From Bradyrhizobium mercantei (GTDB taxonomy: Bacteria; Pseudomonadota; Alphaproteobacteria; Rhizobiales; Xanthobacteraceae): a DNA stretch of 64,000 nucleotides. Under the pieces are notes generated by a model that was not told where the DNA came from, made no database searches, and worked only from the letters and a program-made list of their open reading frames with translations. Positions 9,122-16,187 of the stretch are shown here, piece by piece (positions within the stretch are counted from its first letter, which is position 1; the number at the start of each line of letters is the position of its first letter). The stretch is from contig NZ_MKFI01000012.1 of the NCBI RefSeq assembly GCF_001982635.1, positions 62,001 through 126,000 on the forward strand. The letters are read 5' to 3'. Position numbers and translations under genes: made by a program.

Positions 9122-9814
9122 CTACACGGCCATGTGCAGCTGGATGAGATCATCGGTGAGCTCACCGATCGCGCCCTTGGCGACGACGCGTCCCTTTTCG
9201 AGCAGCGCGAAGCGGTGAGACGCACGCCGCGCGAACGCGACATTCTGTTCGACCAGCACGACCGTGATGCCGCGCTCGCGATTGAGACGGGTGATCACGT
9301 CCTCGATCTGCTCGACGATGTTCGGCTGGATGCCCTCGGTCGGCTCGTCCAGCAGGATGACCTTGGGCTGGGCCAGCAGCGCACGCGCGATCGCGAGCTG
9401 CTGCTGCTGGCCGCCGGAGAGATTGCCGCCATAGCGGTTGAGGAAATCCTTGAGCACCGGGAACAGCTCGAGCACCCACTCCTCGATGCCGTTGGCGGAT
9501 TTCGCGGCGAAGGTTCCGAGCGTCAGGTTCTCCCGCACGGTGAACTTCGGCAGGATGCCGCGGCCCTGCGGCACATAGGCGATGCCGGCCTTGGCGCGCT
9601 GATAGGTCCGCAGCGGCGAGATGTCGGCGCCGTCGAGCGACAGCCGTCCGGTGCAGCGGTCCATCAGGCCGAGGATGCTGCGCATCAGCGTGGTCTTGCC
9701 GACGCCGTTGCGGCCGAGCACCGACAGGAACTCGCCATTGCCGACCATCAGGTTGATGCCCTGCAAGGCGCGGCTGTTGCCATAGAAAGCGTCGACGTCG
9801 GTCAGCTCAAGCAT
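9122..9814 (-). CDS. urtE: Urea/short-chain amide ABC transporter ATP-binding protein UrtE (copy 1)
   Basis: A 230-residue ABC ATPase of the branched-chain/urea (LivF-like) type. Walker A is GRNGVGKT, the signature is LSGGQQQQLAIARALL, and Walker B is VILLDEPTEGIQPNI. The DEPTEGIQP form is typical of UrtE. The start overlaps the end of urtD by 8 bp. With UrtD it would energise the UrtBC channel. Its place upstream of amiE and downstream of amiC/amiR suggests that the substrate is an aliphatic amide rather than, or as well as, urea. Confidence 0.92.
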   Translation of the reverse strand: MLELTDVDAFYGNSRALQGINLMVGNGEFLSVLGRNGVGKTTLMRSILGLMDRCTGRLSLDGADISPLRTYQRAKAGIAYVPQGRGILPKFTVRENLTLGTFAAKSANGIEEWVLELFPVLKDFLNRYGGNLSGGQQQQLAIARALLAQPKVILLDEPTEGIQPNIVEQIEDVITRLNRERGITVVLVEQNVAFARRASHRFALLEKGRVVAKGAIGELTDDLIQLHMAV

Positions 9815-10559
9815 GGCTGATGCCTCCCGATCCGAGATAAGCGCGGCGCACCTCGGGATGCGCCTCGACTTCCGCCGCGGTGCCCTCAGCCAGCATCTGG
9901 CCCATGTGCATGACGGAGATGATGTCGCCGATCGCCTTCACAAAGCCCATGTCGTGCTCGACCACGATCAGCGTGTGCTTGCCCTTCAACCGCGCGAACA
10001 GTTCGGCGGTCTTGCGGGTTTCCTGCGCCGTCATGCCCGCGGTCGGCTCGTCCATCAGGATCAGCTCGGCGTCCTGGGCGACCAGCATGCCGATCTCCAG
10101 CCACTGGGTCTGGCCGTGCGACAGATAGGCGGCCGGGCGGTCGAGCTGTTCGGTGAGCCCGACCAGTTCGGCAAGCCGCTCGATGTCCTCTCGCCCGGAA
10201 TTGCCGATATTCCAGCGCAGATTGCCGAGCACGGAGGTGCGGCGGGCGCGCGCCACGTCGAGATTCTCGGAGACCGACAGCTCGCGGAACACGCTCGGTA
10301 CCTGGAACTTGCGGCCGACGCCGGCGCGGGCGATCTCATATTCCTCGAGGTCCTGCAGCGCGGTGCCGTCAAAGCTGACAGTGCCGGCGCTCGGCTTGAC
10401 CTTGCCGCAGATGATGTCGAGCGCCGTGGTCTTGCCGGCGCCGTTCGGCCCGATCAGGCAGCGCAGCTCGCCCTTGCGCACGCTCATGTTGAGCGCGTTG
10501 AGCGCCTTGAAGCCGTTGAAGCTGACCGAGACGTCGCGGAGATCGAGATGCGAGCTCAT
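9807..10559 (-). CDS. urtD: Urea/short-chain amide ABC transporter ATP-binding protein UrtD (copy 1)
   Basis: A 250-residue LivG-like ABC ATPase. Walker A is GPNGAGKT, followed by LSHGQTQWLEIGMLVAQ as the signature region and LILMDEPTAGMTAQE as Walker B. The degenerate signature SHGQ is normal for UrtD. The ATG at 10559 overlaps the urtC stop by 4 bp, and the gene end overlaps urtE by 8 bp, so the ATPases are translationally coupled. A longer open frame upstream is only the shifted reading of urtC. Confidence 0.92.
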   Translation of the reverse strand: MSSHLDLRDVSVSFNGFKALNALNMSVRKGELRCLIGPNGAGKTTALDIICGKVKPSAGTVSFDGTALQDLEEYEIARAGVGRKFQVPSVFRELSVSENLDVARARRTSVLGNLRWNIGNSGREDIERLAELVGLTEQLDRPAAYLSHGQTQWLEIGMLVAQDAELILMDEPTAGMTAQETRKTAELFARLKGKHTLIVVEHDMGFVKAIGDIISVMHMGQMLAEGTAAEVEAHPEVRRAYLGSGGISHA

Positions 10560-11695
10560 GTGCTGCCCTCCGTCTGGCCGACGCCCTGGGCGACGCCGCG
10601 GGTCGAGGCCTGTCGGCGCTGCACGATCCAGCGCCAAACGACCTGTGCGAGGCCGGCGAGCCCCTTCGGCAGGAACAGCACGACGAGCACGAACAGCGCG
10701 CCCATCACCAGCGTCCAGGTTTCCAGGAACGCCGCGGACTCCGACAACGCCCCCTGCATGCCGGCGACCAGCACGGCACCGAGGAAGGCACCGACCAGGC
10801 TCTGCCGGCCACCGACCGCGCACCACACCACCACCGAAAGGGAAAGCTGCACGCCGAGGAAGGTCGGCGAGGCAAACTCCATCACGACGGTGTAGAGCAT
10901 ACCGGCGAGGCCTGCGATCGCAGCCGACAGCGCGAACACGAATATCTGGTAGAGCGCGACGTCGTAGCCGAAGTAGCGCACCCGGCTTTCGTGGTCGCGG
11001 ATCGCCTGCACGATCAGGCCGGCCTTGGACTTCGTAAAGGCAAAGGCCACCAGCAGGCTGAGCAGCACGCACCCGGCTACGAGATAGTAGGTCGCGCGGC
11101 CATAGGCATCGAAGGCGACGCCGAACAACTCGAGCTGGGCGAGATCGGTGATGCCGTTGAAGCCGCCGGTGAAGCTCTGCTGGTCGATGATCACGAGATT
11201 GATCACCACCATGGTGGCGAGCGTGATGATCGAGACATAGACGCCGGTGACGCGTCCGCGGAACATGAACCAGCCGAGCGCCGCCGCGACCAGCGCCGGC
11301 ACGATCAGGCCCGCGGCGATGGCAAAGGACAGCGAGCGGAACGGCTCCCAGAACCATGGCAGGTGCTGGACGTTGTTCCAGACCATGAAGTCCGGCAGGC
11401 CACTTGCTCCGGTGTGCACGGGAACGGTCTTGAGCTTCAGCGCCATCGCCATGGCGTAGGAGCCGAGCCCGAAGCTCATCGCCTGGCCGAGATTGAGGAT
11501 GCCGCCGAATCCCCAGGACAGCCCGAGCGATATCGTGAGGATCCCCAGCACCAGATAACGCGCGACCTTGTTGAGCAGGAAGTCATTGTTGAGCAGCACC
11601 GGCAGCGCGAACACGATCGCGCAGACGACAAGTATCGGTGCAAGCTGCGCGATCAGGCGCTGCAATCCGTTGGGGTTAGTAACGTTCGACGGCAT
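10556..11695 (-). CDS. urtC: Urea/short-chain amide ABC transporter permease UrtC (copy 1)
   Basis: A 379-residue LivM-like permease with about 9-10 hydrophobic segments. The family signature is visible in SWGFGGILNLGQAMSFGLGSYAMA and in YFGYDVALYQIFVFALSAAIAGLAG. The ATG at 11695 is 16 bp after urtB; no strong Shine-Dalgarno is seen, so coupling to urtB is likely. The C-terminal tail is basic (WRWIVQRRQAS). The substrate is inferred from the operon. Confidence 0.9.
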   Translation of the reverse strand: MPSNVTNPNGLQRLIAQLAPILVVCAIVFALPVLLNNDFLLNKVARYLVLGILTISLGLSWGFGGILNLGQAMSFGLGSYAMAMALKLKTVPVHTGASGLPDFMVWNNVQHLPWFWEPFRSLSFAIAAGLIVPALVAAALGWFMFRGRVTGVYVSIITLATMVVINLVIIDQQSFTGGFNGITDLAQLELFGVAFDAYGRATYYLVAGCVLLSLLVAFAFTKSKAGLIVQAIRDHESRVRYFGYDVALYQIFVFALSAAIAGLAGMLYTVVMEFASPTFLGVQLSLSVVVWCAVGGRQSLVGAFLGAVLVAGMQGALSESAAFLETWTLVMGALFVLVVLFLPKGLAGLAQVVWRWIVQRRQASTRGVAQGVGQTEGST

Positions 11696-11711
11696 GAATG
11701 AGCGATCTGTC

Positions 11712-12581
11712 TCAGGCCCGCACGCGTGCGGTGAAAAGCCCTTCGGGGCGGAAGCGGATGAGGACGACGATGGCGAGCAGCACGATCGCCTTGGCCACCG
11801 TATCGTTCTGCAGGAAGGCGATGCCGCCGGAGAGCTCGCCGAGGATGAAGGCACTCGCCACCGTTCCGGCGAGGCTCTGCACGCCGCCGAGCACGACCAC
11901 CATGAAGGCATCGACCACATAGCCGGTGCCCATGTCGGGCGACACGCTCTTGAGCGGCGACACCAGCGCGCCGGCAAGGCCCGCAAGGCCGGCGCCATAG
12001 GCAAAGGTCAGCGCATAGACCCGCTTGGCGTTGATGCCGAACGAGGCGGCAACCGAACGGTCCTGGATGATGGCACGCAGCTTCATCCCGACCGTGGTGC
12101 GGTTCATCAGCAGCCAGGTCGCCCCGAACAGCGCGATCGACACCACGAACAGGAACACCCGATAGGACGACACCGGGATCCCGAACACGCTCATGCTGTC
12201 GGACAGCGCCGGCGGCAGCTGGACGTAGCGCAATTCGCTTCCGACCATCAGCCGCACCGCCTGCTGCAGCATGATGCCGACACCCCAGGTCGCGAGGATC
12301 GTATCCAACGGCCGGTTGTTGAGCAGGCTCAGGACGTAGCGTTCGATGACCCAGCCGAACGCGGCGACCACCAGGAAGATCGGAACCAGGCTCGCCAGCA
12401 GGCCGAGCCCGAGATAGGTGTGGAACACCCAGGCCGCGTAAGCGCCGAGCATCACGAACTCGCCATGCGCGAGATTGATGATGCCCATTGAGCCGTAGAT
12501 GATCGACAGCCCGAGCGCCACCAGCAGCAGGATCGACCCGATGCTGAGGCCGGTGACGATTTGTTCGATGAATTGGTCCAC
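11712..12581 (-). CDS. urtB: Urea/short-chain amide ABC transporter permease UrtB (copy 1)
   Basis: A 289-residue LivH-like permease with about 8 membrane helices. Characteristic stretches are YGSMGIINLAHGEFVMLGAY and LATWGVGIMLQQAVRL. The start codon is GTG at 12581, with only a weak GGA upstream. A gap of 128 bp separates it from urtA; that gap holds GC-rich inverted repeats but no clear terminator. It pairs with UrtC in the membrane channel. Confidence 0.9.
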   Translation of the reverse strand: MDQFIEQIVTGLSIGSILLLVALGLSIIYGSMGIINLAHGEFVMLGAYAAWVFHTYLGLGLLASLVPIFLVVAAFGWVIERYVLSLLNNRPLDTILATWGVGIMLQQAVRLMVGSELRYVQLPPALSDSMSVFGIPVSSYRVFLFVVSIALFGATWLLMNRTTVGMKLRAIIQDRSVAASFGINAKRVYALTFAYGAGLAGLAGALVSPLKSVSPDMGTGYVVDAFMVVVLGGVQSLAGTVASAFILGELSGGIAFLQNDTVAKAIVLLAIVVLIRFRPEGLFTARVRA

Positions 12582-12709
12582 GCCGGGATCCAGTCTTCAA
12601 TGTTCGTTTGCTGCGCCCTGCCCCTGCCCGATGCGTGCGAGGGGCGGCATTCGTTGCGAGGTGCCGGCCGCCGGCGCCGCACGCCGACGGCCTTGGTCGG
12701 CTCCCGTCG

Positions 12710-13960
12710 TCAGCTCTTCTCGACCAGGCCCTTTTCGGTGCAGGACTGCCCGGGATAGGCCGCGTAAGGCACCGGCTTCAGCCACTCCTTGGCCTCGACG
12801 AGAATCTCGAACTGGCCGTTCGACTTCGCCTGGGCGATCTTGGGCCACAGCCAGGTGTGCAGGTTCTCCGGCTCGATCTCGACCTTGCCCTGCGGCGCAA
12901 TCATGCTTTGGCCCTTGACCGCATCGCGGATGCTCGGCGGCGTCAGGTCGCTGGTCGCAAGCTTCTCGACCGCCTGCTTGAACAGGTAGGTCTGGAAGTA
13001 GCAGGCCTCCGACACGAAATGCGTCACCTTGTCGGCGCCCCAGCGCTTCTTGTAGGCCTCGACGAACTTCTCGTTCTCGGGCGATTTGTGCACCATGAAA
13101 TACGGCGCCGAGGTGAAGTGACCGGCGGCGGCCTCGCCGCCCATCGCCGCGACCTCGTTCTCCGACGTGGTCAGGCTCGCCATCGGCATCTTCTCCGGAT
13201 CGAGGCCGGCAGCCTTGTATTGGCGATGCAGTGCGACCACGGAATCGCCGACCACGGTGGAGAAGATCACGTTCGGCTGGGTCGAGCGGATCTTGTTGAT
13301 GACGGAGGAGAATTCGGAATGGCCGAGCGGCACATATTCTTCCGCCACGACCTCGCCGCCGAGCTTCTCGAGCAGCTTCTTGCAGTAATTGTTCTCTTCC
13401 TTCGGATAGATGTAGTTGGATCCGATCAGGTAGAACTTCTTGCCGAACTTCTTGACCAGCCAGGGCACGAACTCGTCCTGCTGCTGGTTCGGCACCGCGC
13501 CGGTGTAGATCACGTTCTTCGAGCACTCGCGGCCTTCATAGAGCGTCGGGTACCAATAGAGATTGTTCTGGCGCTCGAACACCGGAAGCACCGCCTTGCG
13601 GCTCGCCGAGGTGTAGGAGCCGAACACGCTGACACATTTGTCGCCGACGACGAGCTTGCGCGCCTTCTCCGAGAACGTCGCCGGATCGGACGCAGGATCC
13701 TCGACGATAGGCACGATCTTGCTGCCCTTGATGCCGCCTGCGGCGTTGATTTCCTCGATCGCGAGCAGCGTCGCCTTGTTCAGCGACTCCTCGATGATCG
13801 CGGTCGTTCCGGTCAGCGAGAACAGCACGCCGACCTTGATCTCGCCGCCAGCGGCGTAAGCGAGGTCGGCATTCTTGATCCAGATGTGCGGCAGTCCGGC
13901 GCCGGCAAACGCGCCAAGCGCCGCGGTATTCCTCAGCAAAGTCCGCCGTGAAATGCTCAT
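12710..13960 (-). CDS. urtA: Periplasmic urea/amide-binding protein UrtA-like (copy 1)
   Basis: A 416-residue type I periplasmic binding protein, the capture subunit for UrtBCDE. The N-terminus MSISRRTLLRNTAALGAFAG has paired arginines and a hydrophobic stretch, as in Tat signal peptides. The mature part shows the family block SASRKAVLPVFERQNNLYWY. It is clearly homologous to the AmiC-like regulator encoded 0.8 kb upstream and to the second UrtA at 31077-32339. The ATG lies about 20 nt after an intrinsic terminator, so expression should depend on antitermination, probably by AmiR. Confidence 0.92.
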   Translation of the reverse strand: MSISRRTLLRNTAALGAFAGAGLPHIWIKNADLAYAAGGEIKVGVLFSLTGTTAIIEESLNKATLLAIEEINAAGGIKGSKIVPIVEDPASDPATFSEKARKLVVGDKCVSVFGSYTSASRKAVLPVFERQNNLYWYPTLYEGRECSKNVIYTGAVPNQQQDEFVPWLVKKFGKKFYLIGSNYIYPKEENNYCKKLLEKLGGEVVAEEYVPLGHSEFSSVINKIRSTQPNVIFSTVVGDSVVALHRQYKAAGLDPEKMPMASLTTSENEVAAMGGEAAAGHFTSAPYFMVHKSPENEKFVEAYKKRWGADKVTHFVSEACYFQTYLFKQAVEKLATSDLTPPSIRDAVKGQSMIAPQGKVEIEPENLHTWLWPKIAQAKSNGQFEILVEAKEWLKPVPYAAYPGQSCTEKGLVEKS

Positions 13961-13980
13961 CCCTTGCTCCCTTCAGGACT

Positions 13981-14034
13981 GAAAAAACAAAAAGCCCTCC
14001 CGATGCGCGCTGACGCGAGCATTGGGAGGGCTTT
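13981..14034 (-). terminator. Intrinsic terminator in the leader of urtA copy 1
   Basis: On the minus strand an 11-bp perfect stem (AAAGCCCTCCC at 14034-14024 with its complement at 14001-13991) encloses a partly paired inner helix. It is followed at once by a T-rich run (TTTTTGTTTTTTC). The structure lies between amiR and urtA, inside what otherwise looks like one operon, and ends about 20 nt before the urtA start. This is where an ANTAR antiterminator is expected to act. Confidence 0.88.
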
Positions 14035-14052
14035 GTTGCCGGTTGTGTCGAA

Positions 14053-14087
14053 GGCGGCGCTGTCGCCGCCGGCCCCGCTATTGGGGC
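14053..14087 (-). promoter_or_regulatory. Tandem six-base-loop RNA hairpins, candidate AmiR (ANTAR) target
   Basis: Directly after the amiR stop codon the transcript can form two short hairpins one base apart. Hairpin 1 (14087-14072) has a 5-bp GCCCC/GGGGC stem with loop AATAGC. Hairpin 2 (14070-14053) has a 6-bp GGCGGC/GCCGCC stem with loop GACAGC. Both are perfect stems, and both loops fit N-A-Y-A-G-C. Dual hexaloop hairpins ahead of a terminator are the hallmark of ANTAR-bound leaders. However, these loops do not match the published A1/G4 pattern exactly, so the assignment is tentative. Confidence 0.55.
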
Positions 14088-14729
14088 TTACTGTTGATGA
14101 TCGTAGCCAAGCAGTTCGAACGAGTCAACAATCGCCGCAGCGACTGCGCTTGCGGACACGCGACGATCCATCGCCTGCCGTCTGATGAAGCCATAGGCTT
14201 CGGTTTCCGGCATCTGTCGCGTCGCCATCAGGATGGCCTTGGCGCGTTCCACCGTGCGCATCGAGCGCAGATTGTCGTCGAGCTTCTCGATCTTGCTGCG
14301 CAGCCGCCGTTCATAACCGAACTGGCTGCGCGCCAGCACGAGGCTCGACAACACCGCATTCTGCGTGAATGGCCGCGGCAGCACCGCGTTCGGCGTCGCA
14401 TGACACAGTGCGTCGGCGTGAACGGTTTCCGTCGCCGGCAGGATCACGACCAGCGCCGAACGCGCATCGCCGGGAATCCACGGCAACCGCCGCGCCAGGT
14501 CGGGTGAATATTCGCAATACACCACGTCGGCATCGGCCGGCACGCTCTCCGGCATCGGCCAGACCTGACGGACCCGCATCCTGAACCGCTGCAACTCCCG
14601 CAGCAGCATGCCGACCTGATCGTCGACCGGCGCGACTACGACGGCCGACAGATCGGCGAGTTCCTGAACCATGGTCTTGCGTCCGCCGACGTCTCGGCTC
14701 AGCGACGGCTTACGCGACATCTCGTTCAT
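14088..14729 (-). CDS. amiR: ANTAR-domain transcription antitermination regulator AmiR
   Basis: A 213-residue homologue of AmiR. The N-terminal 140 residues form a receiver-like domain without an obvious phosphorylation site. A coiled-coil segment follows (ERRLRSKIEKLDDNLRSM, about 145-165). The C-terminal ANTAR domain contains TVERAKAILMATRQMPETEAYGFIRR and the conserved alanine/aromatic pattern. AmiR binds nascent RNA and prevents termination when released from AmiC by amide. The ATG at 14729 overlaps the amiC stop (ATGA). Immediately downstream lie two hairpins and an intrinsic terminator before urtA, the expected target. Confidence 0.88.
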   Translation of the reverse strand: MNEMSRKPSLSRDVGGRKTMVQELADLSAVVVAPVDDQVGMLLRELQRFRMRVRQVWPMPESVPADADVVYCEYSPDLARRLPWIPGDARSALVVILPATETVHADALCHATPNAVLPRPFTQNAVLSSLVLARSQFGYERRLRSKIEKLDDNLRSMRTVERAKAILMATRQMPETEAYGFIRRQAMDRRVSASAVAAAIVDSFELLGYDHQQ

Positions 14730-15880
14730 TGGACGCTTCCTGTTTGCGTTGCACGACCATATCCGATCAGGAACGGATCCGCATGCACCGGCTCTTTTGA
14801 CTGACTGACAACGTCGAACTGCCCCTGGCGGTTGGCGCGCCCGATGCGGGTCCACAGATCAGTATGGCCCGACATCGGGTTGACTGTCACCGCACCTTGC
14901 GGTGCATCAAAGCTGGTGCCGAACACCATGGAGCGCAGCACCTCGGTGTCGAGCGAATTGACCTGCTCGAGCGCTTTGGCAAACAGATGCAGCTGGAAAT
15001 AGGACGCCTCGGCACACATGTTGGTCGAGATGTCGGCGCCGAACCGCTTCTTGAAGCGCTGCACAAACGCGTTGTTGGCGCTGCCCTCGACGCCCTGGAA
15101 GTACGACGCCGCCGTGACGTGTCCCTCGCCGACGTCGAAGCCCATGGCTGCGATCTCCGCTTCCGTCGTGGTCAGGCTGGCGATCGGCACCTGCTTGGGA
15201 TCGAGCCCGACATTGGCATAGGCCTGATAGAGAAACACCGTGCCCTCGCCGACGACGGTCGAGAAGATCACGTCGGGCCTGACCCGCTTGATGTCCTGGA
15301 TGATCGGCACGAAATCCTGCCAGCGCGCATAGACATTGACATAGCGCTCGCCCACGACAGAGCCGCCGTTGCTCTTCAGCAGTTCCCGCATCACCCGGTT
15401 GGATTCGCGCGGGTAGATGTAATCCGACCCGACGAAATAGAACCGCGTTCCGAACGTATCCATCAGATAGCGGCACAACGCGAGGCTGTTCTGGTTCGGC
15501 GAGGCGCCGGTGTAGATCACGTTCGGCGATGCCTCGAAGCCTTCGTAGAGCGTCGGATACCAGAGCAGGCCGTTCAGCCGCTCGACCACCGGCAGCACGG
15601 CCTTGCGGCTCGATGAGGTGTAGCAGCCGAAGATGGTGCTGACCTGATCCTCGACCATCAGCCGCTTGGCGTAATGGCCGTAGGCGGCCGAATCCGATCC
15701 GGGGTCGTAAGCAACGGGAACCAGCTCGCGGCCGCAGACGCCGCCGGCTTCGTTGACCTCTTCGATCGCGAGTTGCGTGCCCTGATACTGGGTCTCCTCG
15801 ATCACCGACATGAAGCCGGTGCGCGAGAACAGCACTCCTATCCGCCACGGAGCGGATGTCGTTTGGGTAGGGTTCGACAT
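14726..15880 (-). CDS. amiC: AmiC-like amide sensor and negative regulator
   Basis: A 384-residue type I periplasmic-binding-protein fold with no signal peptide: it opens MSNPTQTTSAPWRIGVLFSR, directly into the first beta-strand. This points to a cytoplasmic sensor. In Pseudomonas, AmiC (385 residues) binds AmiR and releases it on binding acetamide. The 4-bp overlap with amiR supports a 1:1 complex. Family blocks include SSSRKAVLPVVERLNGLLWY and LTTTEAEIAAMG. It shares its fold and many blocks with both UrtA proteins in the window, consistent with origin from a binding protein that lost its export signal. Confidence 0.88.
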   Translation of the reverse strand: MSNPTQTTSAPWRIGVLFSRTGFMSVIEETQYQGTQLAIEEVNEAGGVCGRELVPVAYDPGSDSAAYGHYAKRLMVEDQVSTIFGCYTSSSRKAVLPVVERLNGLLWYPTLYEGFEASPNVIYTGASPNQNSLALCRYLMDTFGTRFYFVGSDYIYPRESNRVMRELLKSNGGSVVGERYVNVYARWQDFVPIIQDIKRVRPDVIFSTVVGEGTVFLYQAYANVGLDPKQVPIASLTTTEAEIAAMGFDVGEGHVTAASYFQGVEGSANNAFVQRFKKRFGADISTNMCAEASYFQLHLFAKALEQVNSLDTEVLRSMVFGTSFDAPQGAVTVNPMSGHTDLWTRIGRANRQGQFDVVSQSKEPVHADPFLIGYGRATQTGSVQ

Positions 15881-16187
15881 GATCAGGCCCTCGACAGAAT
15901 TGGAGGGACGAGAGGGATTATTGCTCTTGTTGCTCTCGAACAGCTTTGCCGGGAGCGGAAGATTGCATGTCGTCTGCCGCGAGACAAGGACCCTGGCCGC
16001 TCATCCTGTCAGCGAAGCTGACGCGAAAGCAGGCAGCGGCGGCGGAATAAAGGTGCAGCGCTCCACCCGGATATCTATCTCCGGTAGACCTGCGATCGAT
16101 TTCCCGTATCAAGGCGTGTCCGGTCACCTCGCGTCCATCAACCGGAAGGTTGACGGCCGCGAAGAGATCTCGCGCTATCCTTCGCCG
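15881..16187. other. 307-bp intergenic region between hutU and amiC
   Basis: It lies after the hutU stop and upstream of amiC, both on the minus strand, so it should hold the amiC promoter and the end of the hut transcript. A small inverted repeat TCAACC-GGAA-GGTTGA is at 16138-16153. There is no T-run after it and no clear -35/-10 or -24/-12 element. I see no gene in it. Confidence 0.5.

Noticed and set aside
7467..9218. Plus-strand open frame of about 583 codons opposite the permease and amiE
   Set aside because: Low-complexity His/Arg/Asp/Gln-rich shadow; amiE on the other strand has its full catalytic triad.
9807..11357. Apparent N-terminal extension of UrtD
   Set aside because: The extra residues are urtC in the wrong frame; the normal UrtD start is at 10559.
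15881..16187. Search for a -24/-12 (sigma-54) promoter upstream of amiC and also upstream of urtA copy 2
   Set aside because: Nitrogen control would make it plausible, but no good TGGC-N-TTGC match was seen in either region.
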